A stretch of DNA of 64,000 nt. Source: Cohaesibacter marisflavi. Its GTDB lineage: Bacteria > Pseudomonadota > Alphaproteobacteria > Rhizobiales > Cohaesibacteraceae. The notes beneath the pieces are model-generated. The model had not been told where the DNA came from and searched no databases. It was given only the letters and a program-made list of their open reading frames with translations. The stretch spans positions 1-64,000 of the forward strand of contig NZ_FOVR01000002.1 of the NCBI RefSeq assembly GCF_900115225.1, read 5' to 3'. Each line of letters starts with the position of its first letter. Position 1 is the stretch's first letter. The position numbers and the translations under genes are program-made. This document shows positions 26,504 to 36,290 of the stretch, one piece after another.

Positions 26504-27345
26504 ACCTGCCTCCGGGATGCATCGAGACGATCACGCAGACCGTCGGTCAGTAGATTGACACCAATCACAAGCGCAAAGATGGCAAGGCCGGGCAGGATTG
26601 CTCCCCAAGGCGCAGTATAGACCGTGCCTTGCGCTTCTTGCAGCATGCGACCCCAGGAGGCGTTGGGCGGTGGTGCCCCGAGCCCCAGATAGGAGAGCGA
26701 CGCTTCCGCCATGACGGCAAGGCCGAATTGCAGCGCAAGATTGACCCCAAGGAAGGGCAGAATATTGGGCAAAATGTGCCAGAAGACGATCGACGGCCAA
26801 GATGAGCCGGAAACACGGGCTGCCGTGATATAATCCTGAGACAGCACCTGCTTGGTTAGAAGGCGCGTAATCCGTCCGACAATAGGCGACAGGCCGATAC
26901 CAAGCGCCAGAATGGCTGTTCCAAGCGAGGCTTCATCGCTTGCCGCCACCACCAGCATGGCGGTCAGAAGTGTCGGGAAAGCGATCAGGATATCGAAAAA
27001 GGCAGCAAGGGCGTCGTCGAGAAACCGCGTAGCAAAAGCGGCAAGAATGCCCGTGGTAACACCAATCGCAGCGCCAATGGCAACGGCGCTACAGCCGACA
27101 ATCAAGGCGATCTGTGCACCGATCATCAATTGGGTGAACAGATCGCGGCCAAGACGATCAGAGCCAGCCCAATGCTGCCAGCTCGGCGCCTCCAGCCGAC
27201 CCGCTACCATGTCGGATAGGTCATAAGGGGTCCAGACAAGGGAAAGAAGGCCGGTGAGGGTGATGGTGCCCACGAGAAGAAGCCCCAGCCAGAAGGTGGC
27301 GTTGGTGCCCGAGAAGCGGGTGAGAATTGACTTGGAAGCAGACAT
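26500..27345 (-). CDS. Peptide ABC importer permease, DppC type
   Basis: This 281-residue inner-membrane permease has an N-terminal helix and then the BPD_transp_1 domain with about five further helices. The coupling-helix (EAA) region is ISAARVSG-like (ITAARVSGSSWPSIVFWHIL). The N-terminal part (WAGSDRLGRDLFTQLMIGAQ) is the DppC/OppC hallmark. Its start overlaps the stop of the other permease gene. Confidence 0.9.
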   Translation of the reverse strand: MSASKSILTRFSGTNATFWLGLLLVGTITLTGLLSLVWTPYDLSDMVAGRLEAPSWQHWAGSDRLGRDLFTQLMIGAQIALIVGCSAVAIGAAIGVTTGILAAFATRFLDDALAAFFDILIAFPTLLTAMLVVAASDEASLGTAILALGIGLSPIVGRITRLLTKQVLSQDYITAARVSGSSWPSIVFWHILPNILPFLGVNLALQFGLAVMAEASLSYLGLGAPPPNASWGRMLQEAQGTVYTAPWGAILPGLAIFALVIGVNLLTDGLRDRLDASRRQV

Positions 27346-28298
27346 CAGCGGGCCTCCTGACGCAAACGCGGGTCAAGCAGGCGCTGCAGGATGTCAGCCA
27401 AAAATCCGGTGAGCAGAACCAGCAAGGTCGAGACAATCAGCACACCCTGAATATTGGGGTAATCGCGTTGCTGGATACCCAGCAGCAACATGGATCCCAT
27501 GCCCGGAAGGGAGAAAACCTGCTCGACCACCACGGCACCAAGGAAGGTGGTAGAAAGCTCGATACCGAGGACCGAAACAACCGGCACGGCCGCATTGCGT
27601 AGCCCATGGCGAATAAAGGCCTCAGGGAAGCTTTCGCCGAGCGCTCGCGCCGTGCGCAGGAAGTCCGACCCAAGCACCTTCAGTGTCGTGGCGCGGACAT
27701 AGCGCATCAGGGACGCGGACATAATGAGCGCAATGGTCAATACCGGTAGCACCATGGATTCGATGGCGCGACCCGGGTCAGCGTAGCCGCGCAAGGGAAA
27801 ACCGCCCGAAGGCAACCAGCGCAGATTGAGGGCGAAGGCATAGACCATCAGAATACCGAGCCAGAAAACCGGCACAGCTATGCCGATCTGCGAAATGATT
27901 GAGAGAACGAGCCCATACCAGCGGTTGGCCTTGACCGCCGCAAAGACACCCAATGGAACGGCGATCAGCAGCGCAAGAAAGAAGGCAGACAGCGCCAGCG
28001 GCAGGGTGACGCTGAGGCGGCGCGTAATTTCATCCAAGACGGAAGAGCGCGACACGAAGGAGGTTCCGAGATCAAAATGGATGAGATCCCCCAGATAGGT
28101 GAGGAACTGCATGCCCAGCGGCTGGTCCGACCCGATTTGCGCTTGTGCGGCAGCAATCTGCTCAGGCGTCGCCCCGACTCCGAGCAGGGCGTTGGCGGGA
28201 TCCCCCGGCAACAGCCTTAACAGAATAAACAGAACGACCGAGGCGACGAACAGGGACAGAAGCAGGATCACCAGCCGCCGAATGAGATATTTTAGCAT
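27345..28298 (-). CDS. Peptide ABC importer permease, DppB type
   Basis: This 317-residue permease begins MLKYLIRRLVILLLSLF with the DppB signature LLPGDPANALLG, and further in FLTYLGDLIHFDLGTSF. The EAA-type loop is RTARALGESFPEAFIRHGLR. ATG 28298 matches the family start; the frame extends to 28610 but the added residues overlap a stem-loop and are not conserved. It follows the binding-protein gene after 200 bases containing an inverted repeat. Confidence 0.9.
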   Translation of the reverse strand: MLKYLIRRLVILLLSLFVASVVLFILLRLLPGDPANALLGVGATPEQIAAAQAQIGSDQPLGMQFLTYLGDLIHFDLGTSFVSRSSVLDEITRRLSVTLPLALSAFFLALLIAVPLGVFAAVKANRWYGLVLSIISQIGIAVPVFWLGILMVYAFALNLRWLPSGGFPLRGYADPGRAIESMVLPVLTIALIMSASLMRYVRATTLKVLGSDFLRTARALGESFPEAFIRHGLRNAAVPVVSVLGIELSTTFLGAVVVEQVFSLPGMGSMLLLGIQQRDYPNIQGVLIVSTLLVLLTGFLADILQRLLDPRLRQEAR

Positions 28299-28346
28299 GA
28301 TCGGATGCGTATCCTCGCAAGGAAGAGAGAGTTTACAGAATGAGTC

Positions 28347-28397
28347 GGGCACGCCCCGAGACCCGGAGATGATATCCCGTGGTCGCAGGGCGTGCCC
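28347..28397 (-). other. Intercistronic stem-loop after the peptide-binding protein gene
   Basis: GGGCACGCCC (28347-28356) and GGGCGTGCCC (28388-28397) form a 10-bp stem with a 31-base loop. There is no T-run in the leftward direction. Such hairpins often stabilise the upstream binding-protein message or partly terminate it. Confidence 0.6.
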
Positions 28398-28498
28398 TTT
28401 GTGTATAGCCAGTCCTTGACAGAGAGGCGAACCCGTTTTGGAACACACGCCCCTCGCCAAGTTTTTATTGCAATGGCCTTCGCCAGGGTTTGTCGCGA

Positions 28499-30025
28499 TT
28501 AGTCGACTTTCTTGATGTCGGCCGCAAAGAACTGGGAGTTCAACCCGTTGAGCGGATAGCCGCTGACATTGGACGTGGAAACCACGATCTGCGGATAAAG
28601 ATAGAGCCACATGCTGGCTGCGTCTTCTGCGATGATCCGGTTGGCTTCAGTCAGCATCTTTGTCTGTTCGTCGATGCTTTTGGCGCTCTCGGAGCCAGAG
28701 ATCAGTTTGGTCACTTCCGGATTGTTATAGCCCCAATAAAAATCAGGGTTGCCATAGAAGACGATGTCGCGATGGTTGACATGCTCCTGCAGAGTCGCCT
28801 CAAAATCGTGGGACTTGTAGATCTTGGTGTACCATTCGTTGGCGGTGATGATGTTGATCTTCACATCCACATTGATCTTGGCCAGTTCATTCTGAAGGAA
28901 TTGGGCGACCACGGGATGCGGGTCATAGTCTGGTGTATCCAGCGTGAAGGAGAAGCCATCGGCATAGCCTGCTTCAGCCAGCAGCGCTTTGGCGCTTTCC
29001 GGATCATAGGCATTCACGTCGTTGAGATCGACATACCATGGATCGGTTGGCGGCACGAAAGAGCCAATCAAAGTGCCATAATCGCCCCAGATTGCTTGAA
29101 GCAATTTTTCCTTGTTGACGGCACGCGACAGCGCCGAACGCACTTTCGCATCGTTGAACGGTTCGATGCGATCATTGTAGGCCAGAAGTTCCTTCGTGGT
29201 GGAAGCGCCTTCCGACACGGTGAAATCAGGATTGTCGACAAACAACGACAGGGCATCAGGGCTCTGGATGGAGGTGATGATATCAACCGCACCGGTCAGC
29301 AGGGCGTTATTCTGTGCCGTTGCATCGGTGAAATACTGGAACATTACGCCGCCATTGGTTGGCTTGTCGCCCCAATAGCCATCAAACGGAACCAGAGCCA
29401 GAGCGGAGCCGCGACGCCATTCCTGAAGCTGGTAAGGACCAGTGCCGTCTTCGGAATTGCTGATGTCGGTCGCCGCATCATTGACGATCCAGACATAGGA
29501 CAGATTGTAGGGCAGCGAGATGGAAGGCTTCTCAAGCGTGATCACGACCGTCTTGTCATCTGGCGTTTCGATGCTGGCGATGTTGCTCAGGCTCTTCTTG
29601 CGCGAGCTGGAGGAGGTCTCCGCCGTGACGCGCTCGATCGAGTTTTTGACGTCGGTTGCCGTCAAAGGATCGCCCGAATGGAAGGTGACGCCATCCTTCA
29701 GGGTGAAGCTATAGGAAAGACCGTCATCACTGATCTCATAGCTCTCTACCAGCTTGGGCTTAACGTCCCCGCCATCGGTAAGCACGAAAAGGCCTTCATA
29801 GACATTGCCGTTGAAGGCTTCGTTGATGCCCTGTCCGGCGCCTCCGGTATTGTCCAGATTTTGCGGCTCATACAGGGAGCCGATATTGACGACTGCATCG
29901 GGAGTATAATCCTGAGCCAGACCGGCGGCAGGTGTCAGTGTCAGCGCAGAGGCCGTCAGCAGGGCTGCAAATGCAGCACGCCCGGATAGGTGCAATGCGC
30001 TGGAAAGTTTCGGCAAAGAGAACAT
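28499..30025 (-). CDS. Peptide ABC importer periplasmic binding protein (SBP_bac_5)
   Basis: This 508-residue family 5 extracellular solute-binding protein captures peptides or similar solutes for the importer encoded downstream. A signal peptide (FAALLTASALTLTPAAGLA, then Q-D) has no lipobox Cys. Domain features include the SBP_bac_5 entry SYSFTLKDGVTFHSGDPLTA and the following DVKNSIERV, and repeated NDR/PFND segments (AYNDRIEPFNDAKVRSALSR). Length is standard. As first gene of the operon it is separated from the permeases by a strong stem-loop, which fits higher expression of the binding protein. The exact ligand cannot be read from sequence. Confidence 0.9.
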   Translation of the reverse strand: MFSLPKLSSALHLSGRAAFAALLTASALTLTPAAGLAQDYTPDAVVNIGSLYEPQNLDNTGGAGQGINEAFNGNVYEGLFVLTDGGDVKPKLVESYEISDDGLSYSFTLKDGVTFHSGDPLTATDVKNSIERVTAETSSSSRKKSLSNIASIETPDDKTVVITLEKPSISLPYNLSYVWIVNDAATDISNSEDGTGPYQLQEWRRGSALALVPFDGYWGDKPTNGGVMFQYFTDATAQNNALLTGAVDIITSIQSPDALSLFVDNPDFTVSEGASTTKELLAYNDRIEPFNDAKVRSALSRAVNKEKLLQAIWGDYGTLIGSFVPPTDPWYVDLNDVNAYDPESAKALLAEAGYADGFSFTLDTPDYDPHPVVAQFLQNELAKINVDVKINIITANEWYTKIYKSHDFEATLQEHVNHRDIVFYGNPDFYWGYNNPEVTKLISGSESAKSIDEQTKMLTEANRIIAEDAASMWLYLYPQIVVSTSNVSGYPLNGLNSQFFAADIKKVD

Positions 30026-30104
30026 GAAAGAACTCCCCCTTGTTTTGATTAATTCGCACTCTTATCGCAACCGGTGCTGGTGCGTGTGTTTAAGTTGGAG
30101 GCGC

Positions 30105-30133
30105 ATTGAAGCAAAATGTCGTCAGGATTTCAA
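30105..30133 (-). promoter_or_regulatory. Candidate promoter of the peptide-importer operon
   Basis: Read leftward, TTGAAA (30133-30128), a 17-base spacer and TTCAAT (30110-30105) lie about 75 bases before the start at 30025. The rest of the 380-base gap to the GGDEF-EAL gene shows no other clear element; a rightward frame at 30116-30490 looks non-coding. Confidence 0.42.
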
Positions 30134-30405
30134 TGCCAGTGCAGTCTAAGGGGCACGCGCTCATTCGGGCGATGGAAACCTGATTTTGACGAGGAGAGAA
30201 TGGCTCAGATGTCGATGCTAACGAATCGGGATCTGGGGCAACAAATTTTTACAATCAGCCCCGAAATTGGATTTGAAATTTCGGTAGATGAAATGCCAAT
30301 CAGGATCGTCGTCCCCTTTTCATTTTGTCATGGTCAGCAAAGAACGGTGCTTACCTGTACCGAAGCTCTGAAAAGAAGCGCGCTTCCGCTTTCATCTTGC
30401 AAGGT

Positions 30406-31968
30406 CTATGCGTTGGCCGTAAATCCACGAGAGTGCGGCGTTTCGAGCAGTTTGAGGGTTTCTTCGCTGCTGGCTGGTGTACCCAGATAATATCCCTGAC
30501 CGCGACTACAGCCAAGCTCTATCAGGGCTGCGAGCTGATTGCTGGTCTCGACACCCTCGGCGGTGGTCTCCATGCCAAGGGAAGAGCCGAGCGCCAGCAT
30601 GCTCTTGACGATTGTCATGCGCTTTTCATCGGTCTGGAAACTGTCGATGAAGCTGCGGTCGATCTTGATTTTGTTGAAATCGAGATGGGAGAGCTGAGAC
30701 AGGTTGGAATAACCGGTTCCGAAATCATCCAGAGAGATGCGGATGCCCAATTGGTGCATCTGATAAATGATCTCGGTGGCCGTATCCAGCTCGTTGATCA
30801 GGGCCGTTTCGGTGATCTCCAGCTCAAGGCGATGGGGTGGAAAGTCCACCTCATTGAGTAGCTTGAGGATGCGCAGCCCAAGATGCGGATCGGAGAGCTG
30901 CAGCGGAGAAATATTGAAAGACAGCGAAACGGTATCGGGCCACTTTTGGGCATCAAGGCATGCCACCCGCAGCAAATGATCCGAGAGTTCGGTGATAACG
31001 CCGATTTCTTCGGCAATCCGGATGAATTCTGTCGGAGGGACAAAGCCATGCCCCTTGCGATTCCAGCGGGCCAGCGCTTCAAAGCCGGAGATTTCGCCTG
31101 TCTCAAGGTCAACCAGAGGCTGGTAGAAGGGCTTGATTTCATTGTTGGCGATCGCGTTGAGTAGATCTTTTTCCAGCTGCGCCCGTTCCATATTGGTAAT
31201 AAGCATCTCCGGCTCGAAGCGGGCAACGCGCTTGGTCCGGGACCGTTTGGCTGAATACATGGCCAGATCGGCAAAATGGATGGCATCGGAAAGTGTGTCT
31301 GCATCTTCTCCAAGAATGCTCAACCCAACGCTGACGCCGACAATCTGGGTCGTCCCGTCGACTTCGATAGGGCGCACCAGTTGCCGTGCAATCTCGTCGG
31401 CAAAGACTACAGGGTCAGTGTTTGATGGAATATTTGTGAAGGCCAGAAACTCGTCACCACCAAGGCGGAACGCCAGTTCAACGCCTTTGGCGTTCATGAT
31501 GCGTTCGGAGATTTCCTTAAGAACAGTATCTCCAGCCTTATGCCCCAAAAGATCGTTTGCTTTCTTGAAATCATTCAAATCCAGCGACAAAAGACCGAAG
31601 CGTTTGAACTTGGCCGTATAAGCCTCGCAGCAATTGTCATCCATCAACTTCTGCAAATAGCGCCTGTTGGGCAACCGAGTGAGACTGTCATGCTTGGAGA
31701 GCCACTCCAGGTCATCTTCTGCACGGATCCTGCGTTTGATTTCCTTGTTTTTCTGCAATTGGTATCGCAGCATGTAGAACAGGCCTGCATTGCCGAAACA
31801 GAGAATGGCCCAGACAAGCTCATCTACCTCATAGGATTCATGGGATCTTGAATAGGAATTAAACACTTCAAACACATCATATGAGGCCCCGACCAGCCAG
31901 AACATCGCGGCAATTGACATAACGATGCCTAGCTCTAGATATTTTTTCCCGAAGGCCACGACTGACAT
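30406..31968 (-). CDS. Membrane-anchored GGDEF-EAL c-di-GMP enzyme
   Basis: This 520-residue protein has two N-terminal membrane helices (about 10-30 and 50-67) with a short intervening loop, then GGDEF (about 90-245; RLGGDEFLAF intact) and EAL (about 265-505; GFEALARWN, EITETALI and DDFGTGYSNLSQL intact). The usual inhibitory RxxD before GGDEF reads KGVE. It lacks PAS or other cytoplasmic sensor domains. Signalling domains are complete, so it could make and degrade c-di-GMP. It is monocistronic. No operon partner reveals its input. Confidence 0.87.
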   Translation of the reverse strand: MSVVAFGKKYLELGIVMSIAAMFWLVGASYDVFEVFNSYSRSHESYEVDELVWAILCFGNAGLFYMLRYQLQKNKEIKRRIRAEDDLEWLSKHDSLTRLPNRRYLQKLMDDNCCEAYTAKFKRFGLLSLDLNDFKKANDLLGHKAGDTVLKEISERIMNAKGVELAFRLGGDEFLAFTNIPSNTDPVVFADEIARQLVRPIEVDGTTQIVGVSVGLSILGEDADTLSDAIHFADLAMYSAKRSRTKRVARFEPEMLITNMERAQLEKDLLNAIANNEIKPFYQPLVDLETGEISGFEALARWNRKGHGFVPPTEFIRIAEEIGVITELSDHLLRVACLDAQKWPDTVSLSFNISPLQLSDPHLGLRILKLLNEVDFPPHRLELEITETALINELDTATEIIYQMHQLGIRISLDDFGTGYSNLSQLSHLDFNKIKIDRSFIDSFQTDEKRMTIVKSMLALGSSLGMETTAEGVETSNQLAALIELGCSRGQGYYLGTPASSEETLKLLETPHSRGFTANA

Positions 31969-32197
31969 GTGGGCTCATGCTCCTGAGGCAGAATTGCTTT
32001 TTATTTCTTCTAAAATCGCACAAGATCGTAGAGAATTTCTTAATCGCACTTGTTATTTTTTACGATTGATGCCGTCAGGTGTTCCGGGTTTTCTAAAGTT
32101 TAGCGATGCAAAACAGATAGTTGTGGGATCCCCTAGGTCTTAAGAAGGGGGCGAGAGCTGGGAGCAATAGAGGACGAAGCGCGAGCTTGAGAGTCAT

Positions 32198-32249
32198 TAT
32201 GCAATATCACGGGAAGCCTCAGGTTGCATATTATGCTATTCGTATGCAA
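32198..32249. promoter_or_regulatory. Triple TATGCAA motif upstream of the MFS gene
   Basis: TATGCAA at 32198-32204, its complement TTGCATA at 32224-32230 and TATGCAA at 32243-32249 lie 124-175 bases upstream of the MFS start. This looks like an operator array for an unlinked regulator. The remainder of the 404-base gap is unremarkable. Confidence 0.4.
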
Positions 32250-32372
32250 AATGCGGGGCTGTCATGACATGACAAACGCGCAAGTGGTTCCTTCCCGAAA
32301 GATCCCTCACATATGCGACGCGATAGCCATTGGGCCATGATTTAGGACACTGACAGGTGCCTCAGGAGAGAC

Positions 32373-33584
32373 ATGCTCACATTTATCAGACAAAATAGTC
32401 GGTGGCTCAGCGCAGGCCTCTTGCTCACTTTCGCTTCCTCTTTCGGCCAGACCTGGTTTATTTCGCTTTTCGCTACGGAAATAAAACTGGAATTTGGCTT
32501 GAGCGATGGCGCGTGGGGCTCTCTTTATACCGCTGCGACCCTCAGTTCTGCTTTGCTGATGTTCTGGCTGGGCTCTCTGGCCGACAAGATCGCTCTGTCT
32601 CGTCTAGCGCCTGCCATCACGCTCATTTTTGCCATTGCTGCTCTGGGCTTCAGCTTTTCCAGCTCGGTGGTCATGCTCGGAATCTTTCTCTTTTTATTGC
32701 GCTTTTGCGGGCAGGGGATGTTTGGCCACCTTGCCATGACAGCCATGGGGCGCTGGTTTGATGCTTCGCGCGGACGAGCCGTTTCGATCGCCATGCTGGG
32801 GCACCCCTTGGGAGAAGTGATTGTTCCGCTGGTAGCCGTGTTTGCCATCGCAACCATTGGCTGGAACCTGACTTGGGTTACCGTATCAATGATCCTCATT
32901 TTGATTGTGGCTCCTGCCGTATGGTTCCTTTCTCTTGATGATCGCTCTCCGGTTGGCCAAAAGGCAGAGCAGACCCTGACCAAGGGCCTTGGCGGACGCC
33001 ATTGGACGAGAAGCGATGCGGCGCGGCACTGGCTTTTGCCCGCTCTGATTCCGATGTTGCTGACACCTGGTTTCATCGCAACCGTGATGTTCTTCCACCA
33101 GACCCATATTGCCAACGTCAAGGGATGGTCGCTGATGGAGATGGCGCCGGGTTATTCCTTCTTTGCCTCGGCAACCGTTGCCTCCACCTTTCTCATGGGC
33201 TGGGCGTCTGATCGCTTCGGTGCGGAGCGCCTGCTCCCGGTCATTCTGATTCCCATGGGGTTTGGAGTGCTGCTGATAACCGTCGGCGAGCCGGTATGGA
33301 GTTGGTACGCCGTTTTGGCACTGTGCGGTGTTACTCAGGGGCTGTCGGGTGCCTTCTGGGGCGTGTTCCTGCCGGTGGCTTATGGGACGCGCTATCTTGG
33401 TGCCATTCGCGCCTTGACGACCACTGTCATGGTCTTCTCGACCGCAATCGGGCCGGGCATTACCGGTCTCTTCATCGATGCTGGTGTGTTCTTTCCCACG
33501 CAGAGCATTTTTATGAGCATCTGGTGCTTTATCTTCTCGCTGATCAGTTTCATCATCGCGCGGCGTTTGAAGCGGGAAAACTGA
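32373..33584 (+). CDS. MFS transporter of unknown substrate
   Basis: This 403-residue major-facilitator protein has twelve predicted helices. Between helices 2 and 3 is GSLADKIALSRL, a form of the MFS motif A, and the second half has the matching GWASDRFGAERLL. Its relatives in the oxalate/formate or monocarboxylate-like MFS groups share TPGFIATVMFFHQTHIA-like segments, but I cannot name a substrate. It is flanked by convergent frcR and preceded by an operator-like motif array, so it is probably regulated separately. Confidence 0.82.
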   Translation: MLTFIRQNSRWLSAGLLLTFASSFGQTWFISLFATEIKLEFGLSDGAWGSLYTAATLSSALLMFWLGSLADKIALSRLAPAITLIFAIAALGFSFSSSVVMLGIFLFLLRFCGQGMFGHLAMTAMGRWFDASRGRAVSIAMLGHPLGEVIVPLVAVFAIATIGWNLTWVTVSMILILIVAPAVWFLSLDDRSPVGQKAEQTLTKGLGGRHWTRSDAARHWLLPALIPMLLTPGFIATVMFFHQTHIANVKGWSLMEMAPGYSFFASATVASTFLMGWASDRFGAERLLPVILIPMGFGVLLITVGEPVWSWYAVLALCGVTQGLSGAFWGVFLPVAYGTRYLGAIRALTTTVMVFSTAIGPGITGLFIDAGVFFPTQSIFMSIWCFIFSLISFIIARRLKREN

Positions 33585-33647
33585 TGTCTGGCTAATGCCT
33601 GACTGGTGTCTGGCGCTGTAAAGAGCGAGAGACGCGCCCGGATTGCG

Positions 33648-34850
33648 TCACTGTGACCGCAAGAGCGTGTTCTGGTCGATCATGTGGTTCTGATTGATCA
33701 AGGTCGCCGCGCCGCCCAGAATGCGGGCCTTGCGCCCCACATGCCCGGCATCTATCTCCGGCATCGTGACGCCCTGCAAATCGATGATGTCCATCTGGTG
33801 CCGAAATTCATCGACCAGACGCTGGCGGATTTCTGCCGGAAAGGCGCCGTCAATCACCACGCCCTCAAAGTCGATCACGGCAAGGGCCGAGACGGTTGCA
33901 TGCGCCAGATTGCGAGCGGCACGGTGTATCCAGTTCGAGACATAGGGCTCCAGTGTGCTCCAGTCTGTGGCTTCGTCATAGATATCCAGCGGTTCGCGAT
34001 TGTCTGCCTTCAGCCAATGTTCTAGCACCACCAGAGAGGCGTGGTCGACCAACCGGTCACCCTCCTTTCCCGGTACGCGCATGGGACCAAAGCCGCCTGC
34101 ATTGCCCTTGCGGCCGGCAAAGACGCTGCCATTGAGTACGACGCCGCCACCCACGAAGGTGCCGATGAAAAAATAGATCCAGTCCTGCAATGTGCTGCGT
34201 GAGCCGAAGACGAGTTCTGCGCGACAGGCCGCTGTTGCATCATTTTCAAATACGATGGTCCATGGCACGAGCTCTTGCAGTGCTTCGACAAGAGAGAAAT
34301 CACGCCAGGCACTCATCACCTCGGAAGGGGCGTCAAACTCACTCGTCCAGCTCCAGAGCTCGAATGGCATGGCGAGGCCCATCCCTGCAATAGAGCCGCG
34401 GGTCTGCTTGGCCGCCCGGAGCAGAGGGGTCAGGTTGTCTTTGAAAAATGTCAGCGCTCCTTCCGGCGTTGGATAAGGGATGATAAGGCGCTTGGACGCT
34501 TTGACCTGACCGAGGAAATCGATGACGGCAAGTTCCATACTCCGGCGCCCGACGGCAAAGGCCACATAGTGGCGGACCTCCGGATCAAGACGCATCGGCG
34601 TTGATGGCTGACCGATCCGACCCCGGATTGGTTCATCGCGTAATAGGAACCCGTCCTCTTCCAGCGTACGGAAAATCGTAGAAATGGCATTGGGGGAAAG
34701 GCCGGTCGCACGGGTGGCATCGGCCTTGGTGACAGCACCCTGTTCCCGGATCAATTGCAGCACCAGACGCTCATTATAGCTTCTGATCGCGACCTGATTG
34801 GAGCCTTTCTGAAAGCTGCGCTGGAGCGTGTCGGGATTGTTCTTGTTCAT
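33648..34850 (-). CDS. frcR: ROK-family repressor of the frc operon
   Basis: This 400-residue ROK regulator has an N-terminal winged helix-turn-helix (NERLVLQLIREQGAVTKADA, ATGLSPNAIST) and a sugar-kinase-like ROK domain. The domain includes DATAACRAELVFG and the glycine-rich GTFVGGGVVLNGSVFAGRKG. The zinc-binding Cys cluster of classical ROK kinases is absent, as usual for repressors of this branch. It is divergent from frcBCAK, which matches the Sinorhizobium meliloti frcR-frcBCAK arrangement. ATG 34850 is preferred since the HTH begins soon after; ATG 34895 is in frame. The fructose or related-sugar effector is inferred from context. Confidence 0.8.
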   Translation of the reverse strand: MNKNNPDTLQRSFQKGSNQVAIRSYNERLVLQLIREQGAVTKADATRATGLSPNAISTIFRTLEEDGFLLRDEPIRGRIGQPSTPMRLDPEVRHYVAFAVGRRSMELAVIDFLGQVKASKRLIIPYPTPEGALTFFKDNLTPLLRAAKQTRGSIAGMGLAMPFELWSWTSEFDAPSEVMSAWRDFSLVEALQELVPWTIVFENDATAACRAELVFGSRSTLQDWIYFFIGTFVGGGVVLNGSVFAGRKGNAGGFGPMRVPGKEGDRLVDHASLVVLEHWLKADNREPLDIYDEATDWSTLEPYVSNWIHRAARNLAHATVSALAVIDFEGVVIDGAFPAEIRQRLVDEFRHQMDIIDLQGVTMPEIDAGHVGRKARILGGAATLINQNHMIDQNTLLRSQ

Positions 34851-34994
34851 ATTATCGACTTTCAAACGAGCGCTTCTGATCAGGCCGGATGCCATGATTG
34901 CTGTTCCGCCATACTAGAAATCCCCCCTATTGTCTGCAAGCGCAAATGCGCGTCAATGCGCCCATTGTCTTATTAATTCATTAGGAAGTATTTA

Positions 34995-35024
34995 TTGACA
35001 AGCCTTTCGGAACAGGGGTACGAA
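34995..35024 (+). promoter_or_regulatory. Candidate promoter of frcBCAK
   Basis: Consensus TTGACA (34995-35000), an 18-base spacer and TACGAA (35019-35024) lie in the 348-base gap between divergent frcR and frcB, about 170 bases before the frcB start. The AT-rich stretch just upstream (34970-34995) could carry the ROK operator. Confidence 0.45.
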
Positions 35025-35198
35025 AGAGCATGACGGCGGTTTGGCCGTCGGGAGGAAGCTTCGAGACGACATTTCAAAATATGAGCCGATTGTGCCCATT
35101 CGAGGCTTTTTGCCCATGGAGGAGACTTCTGCTGGCCGGGTTGGGGGACCTTGCCCGAGAGAGCAGAAGATTGAGGCAATAGAACCTGGAGTTCACTT

Positions 35199-36215
35199 AT
35201 GAAATATCTCACTACACTGGCAACTGCCGCGCTCATGACAGCTGGCATGTCCGTCGCTGCGTCTGCTGCAGACACCTCTGTCTGTCTGATCACCAAGGAC
35301 GCAACCAATCCATTCTTTGTGAAAATGAAAGAAGGCGCCCAGGCCAAAGCTGACGAACTTGGTGTCGAGCTGCGCAGCTTTGCGGGCAAGTATGACGGGG
35401 ACCACGAAACGCAGGTATCTGCCATTGAAACATGCATTGCAGCAGGCGCTGGGGGCATCTTGCTGGTGGCAACCGATTCCAAGGCCATCACCGGTCAGGT
35501 GAAAAAGGCCCGCGATGCTGGTCTGGTGGTGATTGCTCTGGACACACCGCTTGATCCGATGGACGCTGCCGACATGACCTTCGCCACGGATAACTTCCTG
35601 GCTGGTGAACTGATCGGTAAATGGGCCGCAAAAACCGTGGACGATCCTGCCAACGCTAAAATCGGCCTCATCAACATCAACGTAACGCAGCCATCCGTTG
35701 GCGTATTGCGCAATCAGGGCTTCCTCACCGGCTTCGGTATCGATATCGGCGACAAGAGCAAATGGGGTGACGAAACCGACAGCCGCATCGTCGGTCAGGA
35801 AATCGGCAACGGCAACGCAGAAGGTGGCCGCAAGGGCATGGAAAACCTGCTCGCTATCAACCCTGATATCAATGTGGTCTACACCATCAACGAACCAACC
35901 GCAGCCGGTGCCTATGAAGCTCTGAAAGCCTTTGGTAAACAGGATGACGCCGTGATCGTATCCGTCGATGGCGGCTGCCCGGGTGTGGCCAATGTGGAAG
36001 CAGGTGTGATTGGAGCAACCGCTCAGCAATATCCGCTTGATATGGCAGGCAAAGGGGTTGAAGCCATCGTTAAAGCCGTGGAAACCGGCGAAATGCCAGC
36101 CGCAACCGAAGGCAAGGACTTCTTTGATACGGGCGTTGGCCTTGTAACCGATAAACCGGTTGAAGGGCTCGAACAGCTGACCGTTGAAGAAGGCAAGAAT
36201 CTTTGCTGGGGCTAA
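35199..36215 (+). CDS. frcB: FrcB: periplasmic sugar-binding protein
   Basis: This 338-residue periplasmic-binding protein of the ribose/fructose (Peripla_BP_4) class has a signal peptide with AASA-AD cleavage. The mature start [22 protein letters not shown] has the ligand-site Asn-Pro-Phe-Phe. Later come [33 protein letters not shown] and SVDGGCPGV. The gene set frcR/frcBCAK points to fructose, with ribose and mannose as likely competitors, as in S. meliloti. GGAG precedes ATG 35199. A 75-base gap with a small GC hairpin separates it from frcC. Confidence 0.85.
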   Translation: MKYLTTLATAALMTAGMSVAASAADTSVCLITKDATNPFFVKMKEGAQAKADELGVELRSFAGKYDGDHETQVSAIETCIAAGAGGILLVATDSKAITGQVKKARDAGLVVIALDTPLDPMDAADMTFATDNFLAGELIGKWAAKTVDDPANAKIGLININVTQPSVGVLRNQGFLTGFGIDIGDKSKWGDETDSRIVGQEIGNGNAEGGRKGMENLLAINPDINVVYTINEPTAAGAYEALKAFGKQDDAVIVSVDGGCPGVANVEAGVIGATAQQYPLDMAGKGVEAIVKAVETGEMPAATEGKDFFDTGVGLVTDKPVEGLEQLTVEEGKNLCWG

Positions 36216-36290
36216 TGCCTCTTTGAAAGATCTAATCGCGGGGCGCCCGGTTGCGTCCCGCTCCCGTGCACTCATTAGGAATGCGATCTC

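Noticed and set aside
28490-29989. 499-codon rightward open frame
   Set aside because: Antisense to the peptide-binding protein gene, which has a signal peptide and clear family motifs.
30116-30490. 124-codon rightward frame before the GGDEF-EAL gene
   Set aside because: Overlaps the end of the GGDEF-EAL gene on the other strand and lacks family features.
31925-32143. 72-codon rightward frame
   Set aside because: Overlaps the start of the GGDEF-EAL gene antisense; no support for coding.
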